Source: Spirosoma utsteinense
GTDB lineage: Bacteria; Bacteroidota; Bacteroidia; Cytophagales; Spirosomataceae
Assembly: GCF_014282275.1 (NCBI RefSeq)
Contig: NZ_VFIA01000002.1
Span: forward strand, 62,001 to 126,000
Length of the DNA stretch: 64,000 bases
Direction of reading: 5' to 3'
Shown here piece after piece: positions 44,035-52,012 of the stretch (positions within the stretch are counted from its first letter, which is position 1; the number at the start of each line of letters is the position of its first letter). Position numbers and translations under genes: made by a program. The notes below the pieces were generated by a model, which worked only from the letters and a program-made list of their open reading frames with translations, was not told where the DNA came from and did no database searches.

Positions 44035-45084
44035 ATGCTCAACCCCCTTCAACCCGACCCAGCCCCTATTACCCGCTATTTACGGGCCATGTTCGGATCG
44101 CGTCTGCTGATCGCGGCCGTCCATCACCTGCCCGTTTTTGAAACCCTGAGCGCCGGGCCGCTCTCGCTGACCGAGCTGAGCAGCCGACTGAATCTCGCTG
44201 AGCGTCCGGCCCACGTGCTGATTCCGGCCCTGTGCGCCATGGACTTGCTGGGTTCCGATGAGGCCGGACAACTGCATATTACCGAGCTGGGACGTTATCT
44301 GACCCAGGACCAAACGCCCAATCTAACGGGTTACACGGGTCTGGAAAAAGACGATCCAGGCGCTACAGAGATGGCCCTTCGCCTGAAAAACGATGGCCCC
44401 CTCGACACGTCCGACGGTATTTCATTTGTGAAAGAAGGCGAAGGGCCCTCACCGATGGATGATCCGGAACTATCCCGCAAATTTACGCTGGGACTGGCCG
44501 GGCGGGCTAAACACCTGTCGCCTATCGTAGCCGCAAACCTGACCGAACGGGAAGGCCACCTGCTCGATGTGGCCGGGGGAACAGGCTATTACACCTATGA
44601 ATGGCTGCTGAAGAACCCGGCTTCGACCGCCACCCTGCTGGACCGTCCGGCGGTGCTGGCGGTAGCCACCGAAGTGCTGGACGAATTGATCCGGAGTGGC
44701 CGACCGGGAGCCAGCCGTCTGCGCGATCAGGTAACCTTCCTGCCGGGCGACATGCTCACCGACGCACTGCCGCAAACGGATCTACTGCTGGCCGCCAGTC
44801 TCTTCCACGACTGGCCCTCTCCCACCTGCCAGTTGCTGGCTCATCGTTTTGCGTCAGCCCTGCGACCGGGGGGCGAATTATGGGTCCATGACGCGTTCCT
44901 GAACGATGGGCTGGATGGGCCGCTGGCAGTTACCGACTACTCGGCTCAGCTGTTCTGGGGTACCAAAGGCCGGTGCTACAGCCGGGCCGAATACCGAAGC
45001 TGGTTCGTCGAAGCAGGCCTTCAGCCTACTACCGATGCGATTCCAACCCAGCTGGATTACGGATTGATCCGGGCCAGGAAATGA
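44035..45084 (+). CDS. O-methyltransferase family 2-like SAM methyltransferase
   Basis: A 349-residue protein of the plant-COMT/acetylserotonin O-methyltransferase type. The N-terminal dimerisation winged helix has LIAAVHHLPVFETLSAGPLS. The SAM domain has HLLDVAGGTGYYTYEWL as motif I, ATLLDRPAVL, the GDM(L) acidic motif and LLAASLFHDWPSPTCQLL with the catalytic His/Asp region, ending in LRPGGELWVHD. Bacterial members methylate small aromatic or polyketide compounds; no biosynthetic cluster surrounds it, so the substrate is open. The ATG at 44035 starts the domain. Confidence 0.85.
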   Translation: MLNPLQPDPAPITRYLRAMFGSRLLIAAVHHLPVFETLSAGPLSLTELSSRLNLAERPAHVLIPALCAMDLLGSDEAGQLHITELGRYLTQDQTPNLTGYTGLEKDDPGATEMALRLKNDGPLDTSDGISFVKEGEGPSPMDDPELSRKFTLGLAGRAKHLSPIVAANLTEREGHLLDVAGGTGYYTYEWLLKNPASTATLLDRPAVLAVATEVLDELIRSGRPGASRLRDQVTFLPGDMLTDALPQTDLLLAASLFHDWPSPTCQLLAHRFASALRPGGELWVHDAFLNDGLDGPLAVTDYSAQLFWGTKGRCYSRAEYRSWFVEAGLQPTTDAIPTQLDYGLIRARK

Positions 45085-45092
45085 TCCGTCGA

Positions 45093-45698
45093 TCAGTGTT
45101 CTTTACCGTAGGCCTTCTCACCGGCTTCAACCGGGACCGACAGGGTATTCGTTTTAGGTGGAATCGGGCAGGGATACCCTTCTTTAAAAGCGCAATAGGG
45201 ATTGTAAGCTTTGTTGAAATCAAGGGTTACCTGCCCATTTCTGATGTCACCCACCCGTAAGTCCATGTAACGACCTCCCCCGTACGTCTCGGTTCCGGAG
45301 GTTGCATCTTTGAACGGCAGAAACAGATAATCGCGGTATTCGGGCATCTTGATAGCGTTTAGATTACGATACAGCGTCAACACCTGCGTTTTGCCCTTGA
45401 GCGTAAATGTCAGCGACGCATAAGCGACGTGTGCTCTTGTTTTCCCGTTGTAGGTGGGCATCTCGAATGGCTCGGCATTGGGTATGCGCGCTGCGGTAGC
45501 CACTACCCGGTAGGTCGAGTCGGGCGCATAGAACTGCACATACGACAAATCGGCTTCGTCGGTCAGGGGCCCACCCGATGCGGCCAGTAAATCCTTCCTG
45601 TAGGTTTCCCGGTGTTTGGCGAGCTGATCGGCGAAAGGTGCCTGAGCGATGGCTGCGGTCGTCAGAAAACTTAGAAACAGAGAAATCAGAAAACGCAT
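45093..45698 (-). CDS. DUF1684 exported protein
   Basis: A 201-residue protein with a signal peptide (MRFLISLFLSFLTTAAIAQ) and a DUF1684 domain. The hallmark segments are RNLNAIKMPEYRDYLFLPFK, GRYMDL and the C-terminal NPYCAFKEGYPCPIPPKTN. The family is common in Bacteroidota and some Actinobacteria and has no proven function. The start at 45698 begins the signal peptide. It converges with the O-methyltransferase gene, 8 bp from its stop. Confidence 0.88.
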   Translation of the reverse strand: MRFLISLFLSFLTTAAIAQAPFADQLAKHRETYRKDLLAASGGPLTDEADLSYVQFYAPDSTYRVVATAARIPNAEPFEMPTYNGKTRAHVAYASLTFTLKGKTQVLTLYRNLNAIKMPEYRDYLFLPFKDATSGTETYGGGRYMDLRVGDIRNGQVTLDFNKAYNPYCAFKEGYPCPIPPKTNTLSVPVEAGEKAYGKEH

Positions 45699-45888
45699 CG
45701 GTAGCTTGTTAAATGAAGTAAAATGGCTTGAGTCTACCACAAACCTGCTTTTGTGCTTATCAGACTACAGCATGTTGACGACTTATCTCCTATAGGTAAA
45801 GCTACTTGTTTATCGGCATCCCTGTATAAAGCTGTCTGGCGAAATTACAGGAAGCTTGCCTCGCGGGTCCCGGCGCTTCGATCGCTCC

Positions 45889-48015
45889 TTACAGCAGCTT
45901 ATCCGGCGTAATCGGCAATTCACGAACTCGTTTACCGGTTGCGTTGAAAATGGCGTTGGCAACGGCAGCAGCTACGCCCACAATGCCCACTTCACCAATC
46001 CCCTTCACGCCGAGGGTGTTAGCCTTCTGATCGTCTTCCCGAATAAAAATAGCGTCCATATCCCCGATGTCGAGGTTGGCTGGCACGTGGTAATCAGCAA
46101 AGGAACGGGTCACGAAATTACCGTAGCGCGGGTCGACAACGGATTCTTCGGTGAGCGCCATGCCAATACCCCATATGTTGCCGCCGATGATTTGCGAACG
46201 GGCCGTTTTAGGGTTCAGGATCGTACCCGCTCCCGTCACTGCCAGAAAACGATTGACCCGAACCATGCCCGTAAATCGATTCACGGTAACCTCAGCAAAG
46301 TTGGCGTTGAAGCTATGGGCCGAATACTCCTCGGCGCTTTCCAACGGTTTGGCGTCGATGCGGGTTTGGTAATCGGTGATCTTTTCGGACCGCATCAGCT
46401 GCGCGGCTGTAGGGCGGGCATAGAACTGCTTGCCGGATTTGGCCAGTAACTCGTCCGTAATCTTCTGGCAGGCATCATTTACAGCATTGGCGTAGCTGGA
46501 TGCCCCTACCGAACCCACCGCACCAGCGGCAGGAGGAAGATCAGAGTCGCCGATCACGACCTTAACGTTACGCAGAGGGAGGTCCAGTGCATCGGCCGCC
46601 GTTTGCGTCAGAATGGTATACGTGCCGGTTCCAAGATCGGCAGCGGCCAGTTCGACGGTGGCCATGATGTCGTTACCCGTTCGTTTCAGCTTCACGATGG
46701 CCGACGTCGGGCGTTGGTGGGCTGGGTACGTCCCGCAGGCTACCCCATACCCAACCAGGTAATTTCCCTGCTGATTCTGGCGTGGTTCTGCTTTGCGTTT
46801 TTCCCAGCCAAAAGCAGCAGCCCCCGCCCGCAAGCACTGAACTGTTGTTCGCGACGACCAGGGTTTACCGTTCGACGGATCGCGTTCGGGCTCGTTTCTG
46901 ATCCGCAGTTCGATCGGGTCTATTTTCAGCGTGTGGGCCAGCTCATCCATTGCCGATTCGAGGGCGAAGCTCCCGGTCGATTTGCCGGGGCCGCGCGTGT
47001 AGGTCGGCAGGATCACGTTCATCGGCACCGTCCGGTACGTAATGAGCGAGTTGGGCACGTCGTACATGATCTTCGAGCAATCACCGCAGGGCTCTATGAA
47101 TTCGTTCTTGATAGCCCCGTGCGTCGTAATCTCATGGGCCAGGGCCGTCAGTTTACCGTCTTTGGTAGCGGCAAGGCTCACTTTCTGGTAGTTCCGCTGG
47201 CGCAGCCCCACCGAATTGACCATCTGCTGGCGCGTCAGGGCCAGCTTTACCGGTCGGTTCACCTGCTTGGCCGCTACGGCCGTCAGCACCAGGTTGGCCC
47301 ACTGGCCGCCCTTGGAGCCGAAACCACCCCCAATGTAGGGCGTAACGATACGCACCTGTTCCGGCTTTATGTTCAGGGTCTTTGCCGCTGCACTTTGTGC
47401 CCCGTTCACGATCTGCGAGCTGTTATACAGCGTTACATGATCGCCGTTCCATTCGGCTATGGTAGCGTGGGGTTCCAGTGGATGGTGGTGCTCAATGGGT
47501 GTTCCGTAAACCTCTTCAACTTTATAGGTAGCCTCGCGCAGGGCTGCTTTCGCATCGCCCCGGCTGGCATCGGCCTTTTCTTTATCCCTGGACGGAACAG
47601 CCTCTTTCGCCAGCTTTTCGAAATCGGCTTTCGGCTCCTTCTTGTCGTAGGTTACGCTGATCAGGTGGGTGGCGTGGCGGGCCTGTTCGAACGTTTCGGC
47701 GACAACCATACCAATATGCTGGCCGTAGAATTCGATTTCGGGGCTTTGCAGCAAGGCCCCTCCGCGAATACCCCCGTCCACATTCAGTTTTGGCGCATTT
47801 GCATGGGTGATCACCGCCAGTACACCGGGGGCCTTTTCGGCCGTGGCGGTGTCGATACTCCGAATATTTCCGGCGGCAATGGTACTTTTGAACAGAACAG
47901 CGTAGGCGAGGTTTTTGACGGGATAATCTGTCGAGTAGGCAGCTTTCCCCGTCACCTTGGCAATCCCGTCGATACGACTGACGGGAGTACCGATTAGTTT
48001 GTTTTTGTCTTGCAT
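45889..48015 (-). CDS. Molybdopterin-binding subunit of an aldehyde oxidoreductase (PaoC/YagR-like)
   Basis: A 708-residue large subunit of the xanthine-oxidase family. It binds the molybdenum cofactor and performs hydroxylation of an aldehyde or N-heterocycle. Visible are the N-terminal fold HKLIGTPVSRIDGIAKVTG-like start, VEEVYGTPIEHHHPLEPHAT, the Moco loop YIGGGFGSKG, PTYTRGPGKSTGSFALESA, GAVGSVGASSYANAV, and the catalytic Glu in GVKGIGEVGIVG near the C terminus. It is the last gene of a three-gene operon (iron-sulfur, FAD, Mo), the order of E. coli paoABC. Substrate class is inferred from that likeness. Confidence 0.9.
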   Translation of the reverse strand: MQDKNKLIGTPVSRIDGIAKVTGKAAYSTDYPVKNLAYAVLFKSTIAAGNIRSIDTATAEKAPGVLAVITHANAPKLNVDGGIRGGALLQSPEIEFYGQHIGMVVAETFEQARHATHLISVTYDKKEPKADFEKLAKEAVPSRDKEKADASRGDAKAALREATYKVEEVYGTPIEHHHPLEPHATIAEWNGDHVTLYNSSQIVNGAQSAAAKTLNIKPEQVRIVTPYIGGGFGSKGGQWANLVLTAVAAKQVNRPVKLALTRQQMVNSVGLRQRNYQKVSLAATKDGKLTALAHEITTHGAIKNEFIEPCGDCSKIMYDVPNSLITYRTVPMNVILPTYTRGPGKSTGSFALESAMDELAHTLKIDPIELRIRNEPERDPSNGKPWSSRTTVQCLRAGAAAFGWEKRKAEPRQNQQGNYLVGYGVACGTYPAHQRPTSAIVKLKRTGNDIMATVELAAADLGTGTYTILTQTAADALDLPLRNVKVVIGDSDLPPAAGAVGSVGASSYANAVNDACQKITDELLAKSGKQFYARPTAAQLMRSEKITDYQTRIDAKPLESAEEYSAHSFNANFAEVTVNRFTGMVRVNRFLAVTGAGTILNPKTARSQIIGGNIWGIGMALTEESVVDPRYGNFVTRSFADYHVPANLDIGDMDAIFIREDDQKANTLGVKGIGEVGIVGVAAAVANAIFNATGKRVRELPITPDKLL

Positions 48016-48035
48016 GGCAGTTAGTGACGTTACCG

Positions 48036-49043
48036 TCAGGCTTTACCTCCGTTCATAGCCATTTGCAACGCCAGCACAATGCTTCGGTTACCCAGCTCTA
48101 CTTTAAACTTGTTGTGCTCCAGCGGTTTGGCTGCGGCCATTTCGGCATCGGCGGCCCGTTTGAAATTTTCTGCCGTGGCTTCTTTGCCTACCAGCATCTT
48201 TTCGGCGGTCAGCGCGCGCCACGGTTTGTGGGAAACACCACCCATAGCAATTCTGGCCTGCACGATCGTGTTGCCGGTAACCTCCAGGGCGGCCGCCACC
48301 GAAATCAGCGCAAAAGCATACGACGCCCGGTCGCGCACTTTAAGGTAGTAGGACCTGTCGGCGAACTTGTTTTGGGGCAGGTCGATAGCCGTGATCAGTT
48401 CGCCATGCGCCAGGTTCGTATCCTGTTCGGGGGTGTCGCCGGGTAACCGGTGGAAGTCGGTAAAAGGAATGCTTCGCTCCTCACCGTTCGGACGTTTGAC
48501 CCTGACAAAGGCGTCTAAAGCAGCCAGGGCAATGGCCATATCGGACGGGTAAACCGCCACACATTTCTCAGACCAGCCAAAGATGGCATGCAGCCGGTTA
48601 ATGCCTTCCAGGGCCCCGCAGCCGCTGCCGGGTTCGCGCTTGTTGCAGGGCATTGCTACCTCGTAAAAATAGGGGCAGCGCGTGCGTTGCAGCAAGTTCC
48701 CGCCGTTTGTGGCCATGTTGCGTATCTGACCGGATGCTCCTGCCAGAATGGCCTGGGTCAGCAGTGGGTAGTGCTGGCGGATCGACGGGTGGTTGGCGGC
48801 ATCGGTGTTTTTACCCAGCCCTCCTATCGAAATGCCGCCTTTGCTGGTTCCGGCGGCAATAGGTTTGATCTCCGTCAGAGTCAACGCCGAAATATCGATG
48901 ACAGCACTGGGGCGCTCAACATCTTCCTTCATCAGGTCGATGAGGTTGGTACCGCCAGCGAGGAATTTTGCCGTTGGGTTGGCAGCCAGTTCCCTAACGG
49001 CCAACGACGGATCACTGGCCCGGGTATAGGTGAAGGGTCTCAT
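48036..49043 (-). CDS. FAD-binding subunit of an aldehyde oxidoreductase (PaoB-like)
   Basis: A 335-residue protein with a PCMH-type FAD domain (FLAGGTNLIDLMKEDVERP) and a CO-dehydrogenase flavoprotein C-terminal domain. It has the PaoB-specific cluster segment TRCPYFYEVAMPCNKREPGS followed by GCGALEG, which in E. coli PaoB binds an extra 4Fe-4S cluster through four cysteines. It passes electrons from the iron-sulfur subunit to an acceptor. It lies between the iron-sulfur gene (18 bp) and the Mo gene (20 bp) in one operon. Confidence 0.92.
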   Translation of the reverse strand: MRPFTYTRASDPSLAVRELAANPTAKFLAGGTNLIDLMKEDVERPSAVIDISALTLTEIKPIAAGTSKGGISIGGLGKNTDAANHPSIRQHYPLLTQAILAGASGQIRNMATNGGNLLQRTRCPYFYEVAMPCNKREPGSGCGALEGINRLHAIFGWSEKCVAVYPSDMAIALAALDAFVRVKRPNGEERSIPFTDFHRLPGDTPEQDTNLAHGELITAIDLPQNKFADRSYYLKVRDRASYAFALISVAAALEVTGNTIVQARIAMGGVSHKPWRALTAEKMLVGKEATAENFKRAADAEMAAAKPLEHNKFKVELGNRSIVLALQMAMNGGKA

Positions 49044-49061
49044 GGAGTACGGGATAAAGGG

Positions 49062-49847
49062 TTAGGCCGAAAACCGGAACGTTTGCTCAACAGGTTTTCC
49101 GCTATGGACCTCCTGAATGGCGGCCACAATATTGGGATAGGCTCCGCACCGGCACAGGTTTCCCGACATCCGCTCCCGAATCTCCTCGGTCGATAGTTGG
49201 ACTGGCCCTGTCTTCTTACGGACGTCTTCGGTTACGTAGCTGGCATCACCTTTCCTGGCTTCGTCCAGCAGCGCCACCGCCGAACAGATCTGGCCGGGCG
49301 TACAGAATCCGCACTGAAACCCATCATGTTTGAGAAACGCTTCCTGCATTGGATGCAACGTACTTCCCTTCGCCAGCCCTTCGATCGTTTGTACCGTTTT
49401 CCCTTCGCAGCTGGCGGCTAACGTAAGGCAGGATAAGACCCGATGTCCATTTACGATGACCGTACAGGCACCACACTGGCCGTGATCGCATCCTTTTTTG
49501 GAACCGGTCAGTTCCAGGCGTTCCCGCAGCGTGTCCAGCAGGGTCATTCGGGAGTCGACCATCAGCTTGCGGGCCGTACCGTTGACCTTAAGCGATACGT
49601 TGACGCCGTTTTCAATCGTTGCTGCCGATACCCCGGCGGTCGATGGTGCCGGGAACGACCTGGTAAACAGTTGCTCGGCAGCAGCTGACTGAGCAGCCAG
49701 AAGACCACCACCGGCCAGGGTTACCAGTTTTAGAAAATGACGCCGGTTTACGCCCGTATCGAGAATTTCGTCCAGATCCTCCGGCATGAAGTCTTCGAAC
49801 AGTTTCTTTTCGTCGTCAGACAGGTCCAGGTTTTGGTTTTCATCCAT
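49062..49847 (-). CDS. 2Fe-2S subunit of an aldehyde oxidoreductase (PaoA-like, Tat-type leader)
   Basis: A 261-residue iron-sulfur subunit. An acidic N-terminal tail of about 33 residues is followed by VNRRHFLKLVTLAGGG, a twin-arginine-like signal, so the complex is probably exported folded as in E. coli PaoABC. The plant-type cluster is bound in CDHGQCGACTVIVNGHRVLS and the second cluster in CGFCTPGQIC and NLCRCGAYPNI. It is the first gene of the operon. A strong hairpin lies 10 bases upstream of the ATG in the leader. Confidence 0.92.
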   Translation of the reverse strand: MDENQNLDLSDDEKKLFEDFMPEDLDEILDTGVNRRHFLKLVTLAGGGLLAAQSAAAEQLFTRSFPAPSTAGVSAATIENGVNVSLKVNGTARKLMVDSRMTLLDTLRERLELTGSKKGCDHGQCGACTVIVNGHRVLSCLTLAASCEGKTVQTIEGLAKGSTLHPMQEAFLKHDGFQCGFCTPGQICSAVALLDEARKGDASYVTEDVRKKTGPVQLSTEEIRERMSGNLCRCGAYPNIVAAIQEVHSGKPVEQTFRFSA

Positions 49848-49856
49848 TAGACAGTT

Positions 49857-49892
49857 CGTATGGGAAGTTCAGGGTTCTGAGCTTCCCATACG
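49857..49892 (-). promoter_or_regulatory. Leader hairpin directly before the paoA-like start
   Basis: CGTATGGGAAG (49857-49867) and CTTCCCATACG (49882-49892) pair perfectly and the stem continues inward with one mismatch, giving a stem of about 16 bp and a four-base loop. It ends 9 bases before the ATG of the operon, on the strand that is transcribed. It could control translation or message stability; there is no T run for termination. Confidence 0.5.
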
Positions 49893-49979
49893 TAACGGGC
49901 CGTGGATGCCTTATGTTATGTAGAGACGGCTTTGCGTTTCTACGGACGGGAATGAGACGCGTTTACGGGCGGGGAAATT

Positions 49980-51170
49980 TCAGGAAACACCTGCTACGAG
50001 GGTAGCCAATCGGATAATAAAGGTGGGGTGGTAATGTAGCTTACTGTCAAAATCGTAGATAGGTACGATCATTGAAAGCAGGCTGAGTATAAACAGACAT
50101 TTGCGCACATAGGCCTTTGGTAAGCCTCTTCCCACTTGATACAGGCTGATAACCAGCAAAGGCAGTGAATAAGCCAGGCTTCGATTGATGTCGGCAATCA
50201 TCATCACCACCCCCAGATTCGCGATGATGCCAGCCCCGATCAGTGCTATCATCAACCAGTCTCGCCGAAGAATGATCAGGGCCAGCGTCACCAGGATAAG
50301 CCACCACACCAGACCGTAGGTTGAGAATATAGCCAGCGGAATAAACTGGCGGGAAATCGAAAACTGACTTGCGCCAACACCTGCAGTCTGGGTCTGAAAC
50401 CCATAATAGTGACTCAAGAGCCAGCGTATACAAAAGTAGCCTGCCCAACTAAGCAAAACAGCCACTACCTGCCTGTTTATGGGTGGTACAGCTATAATGA
50501 ATCGGCTTATTGATACCCTGGGATTGGTGGCACCTACGTATAGCCAGTATACCGCTGTAAATAAGGTGTTGATCAGACCCCGCTCATCAGACCAGGCGGT
50601 TAAGAAGCAGAACAAAAAGACAAGAACCGGACTGCGCCAGTACACCGATAAGAGGATGAATAAATACCCAAACGCATCGATGCGTCCGAAGACATCGTAA
50701 AACGCGGAATACCCACTATAGCAAGTGACAAAAGCCGTCATGAAAAACACAGTACTCGCTTTATCCGCCAAAGCGCTATAGCTCACCTTCACCATTATAC
50801 GCAGGATGAGTAGGCCGCATACAACCTGACTGATAAAAACCTGCATAGCGGTCAGGTTGAAAAGCCTGATCAGAACCGGCACCGCCAATCGAAACACCTT
50901 GTTGGCATCGTGGGAACCCGGCACCCCTTTGTAAGGCACCAGCAAATCGGAAGCCTGAATAAGCAGGGTATTCCAGGAAGAGTTTGCGGCTGAAAAATAC
51001 TGGAGGTTGAAGAATGGAGTTGTTGTCAGGACGATTAGTACTAAACAATAAACCAGTACTTTCAGCTGCCAGTAGGGGCCGGTCAGGAGTTTTTCAATCA
51101 ACTCGTTGACGCGTCCGAAAACGCGGCCGGTTACCCCTATCAGAGAAACTTGATCATTAGTAGTGTGCAT
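49980..51170 (-). CDS. Polytopic membrane protein, unknown function
   Basis: A 396-residue protein with about ten predicted membrane helices and short loops. The N-terminal third contains a loop with SDLLVPYKGVPGSHDANKVF before the next helix, a layout seen in membrane glycosyltransferase-like (GT-C or EpsG-type) proteins, but no catalytic motif is certain. Start options are ATGs at 51170 and 51206; the first has no signal-like residues lost. It stands alone between the two molybdenum-hydroxylase operons and is divergent from the lipoprotein gene. Confidence 0.75.
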   Translation of the reverse strand: MHTTNDQVSLIGVTGRVFGRVNELIEKLLTGPYWQLKVLVYCLVLIVLTTTPFFNLQYFSAANSSWNTLLIQASDLLVPYKGVPGSHDANKVFRLAVPVLIRLFNLTAMQVFISQVVCGLLILRIMVKVSYSALADKASTVFFMTAFVTCYSGYSAFYDVFGRIDAFGYLFILLSVYWRSPVLVFLFCFLTAWSDERGLINTLFTAVYWLYVGATNPRVSISRFIIAVPPINRQVVAVLLSWAGYFCIRWLLSHYYGFQTQTAGVGASQFSISRQFIPLAIFSTYGLVWWLILVTLALIILRRDWLMIALIGAGIIANLGVVMMIADINRSLAYSLPLLVISLYQVGRGLPKAYVRKCLFILSLLSMIVPIYDFDSKLHYHPTFIIRLATLVAGVS

Positions 51171-51509
51171 ACGAGATTGGGTGGATAGTGGCGATAAAAT
51201 AGGCATGGGTGAGAGAAGATCCTCCACGCAGGTCAGTACGTGGAGGAACCCGGTCAGATTTGAACTAAATCTATCGATTAGCGCAAAACTAAGTAAATTT
51301 ACGTACGTTTTTCTACCGATTGGGGACATCTGTTAGCCGATTGGGGACAGGAAAAACCAGACTCTCTGGTAGTAGCTCCTTTGCTGAGAGTCAGGTTATC
51401 ATCAAATAAACCAATGGGTAGTTTACTGATGCGAGTCTGGAGAGGCACAAATCTAATTGCCAACGTAATCCGCCAAAACCGTTGACGACCCTATGCAGTT
51501 ATTAGCTGC
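51171..51509. other. Intergenic region between divergent membrane-protein and lipoprotein genes
   Basis: About 340 bp without a gene. It holds a 9-bp hairpin (51220-51228 with 51239-51247) in the leader of the membrane-protein gene, a phased pair of 13-bp direct repeats at 51316-51349, and a 7-bp inverted repeat (51360-51366 with 51386-51392). These fit a regulated divergent promoter region. Confidence 0.55.
51316..51349. promoter_or_regulatory. Two 13-bp direct repeats with a 21-bp period
   Basis: CCGATTGGGGACA occurs at 51316-51328 and again at 51337-51349, an exact repeat with a period of 21 bp, two helical turns. This is the geometry of a dimeric regulator site, for example a LytTR-type site. 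No regulator is adjacent. Confidence 0.5.
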
Positions 51510-51950
51510 ATGAACGAACAACCTGAATATCGCGCCAACCCCGGGCCTGCGCGGACCATACGCCAGCCCTATGCCCTTCTACTCCCGGTATGCCTGCTTG
51601 CACTGCTGAATGCCTGCAGCGTCGGCCGGTCCAATACAGACGTAGGCATAAAACAACGGCTGCGGCTGATGGTCGGCGATATCAAAGAAGTATCTATCGC
51701 CACACGGCAGGATACCACCTGGCAGTTGACCGCCACCTCCGACAATCAGGAAGTTGTCGATGTGTCGCGCAAACCGCAAACACCAACAACCGGCAGCCAA
51801 GCCAAAACAGCCGACTCAGGTTCAGCTACGTTTCTGGTTAAAGGGGTTACGGTTGGTACGGCCAACGTGATTATTTCGGAAAAACAGGTGGGGACGGACG
51901 GCGACGGACGGGTTCGAAAATCCTATGTGGTAACCGTATCCAGTAAATAA
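51510..51950 (+). CDS. Small lipoprotein, unknown function
   Basis: A 146-residue protein with a hydrophobic leader and lipobox LLALLNAC, giving a lipid-anchored mature protein of about 110 residues. The mature part is beta-rich (LRLMVGDIKEVSIATRQDTT, SATFLVKGVTVGTANVIISE) and resembles a single bacterial Ig-like (BIG2-type) domain, in which a value of the type 'VKGVTVGTA' precedes the last strand. Partner and role are unknown. It starts from the divergent regulatory region and ends at a perfect terminator. Confidence 0.75.
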   Translation: MNEQPEYRANPGPARTIRQPYALLLPVCLLALLNACSVGRSNTDVGIKQRLRLMVGDIKEVSIATRQDTTWQLTATSDNQEVVDVSRKPQTPTTGSQAKTADSGSATFLVKGVTVGTANVIISEKQVGTDGDGRVRKSYVVTVSSK

Positions 51951-51955
51951 CAAAA

Positions 51956-51995
51956 GCCGGGGGCAGGTATAGTCAATTCTATACCTGCCCCCGGC
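51956..51995. terminator. Perfect 17-bp terminator hairpin between convergent genes
   Basis: Arms 51956-51972 and 51979-51995 are exact reverse complements with a six-base loop. On the minus strand a TTTT run follows. It separates the lipoprotein gene from the second molybdenum-hydroxylase operon, ending transcription on both strands. Confidence 0.85.
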
Positions 51996-52012
51996 CAGTT
52001 ACTGCTTTGTTA

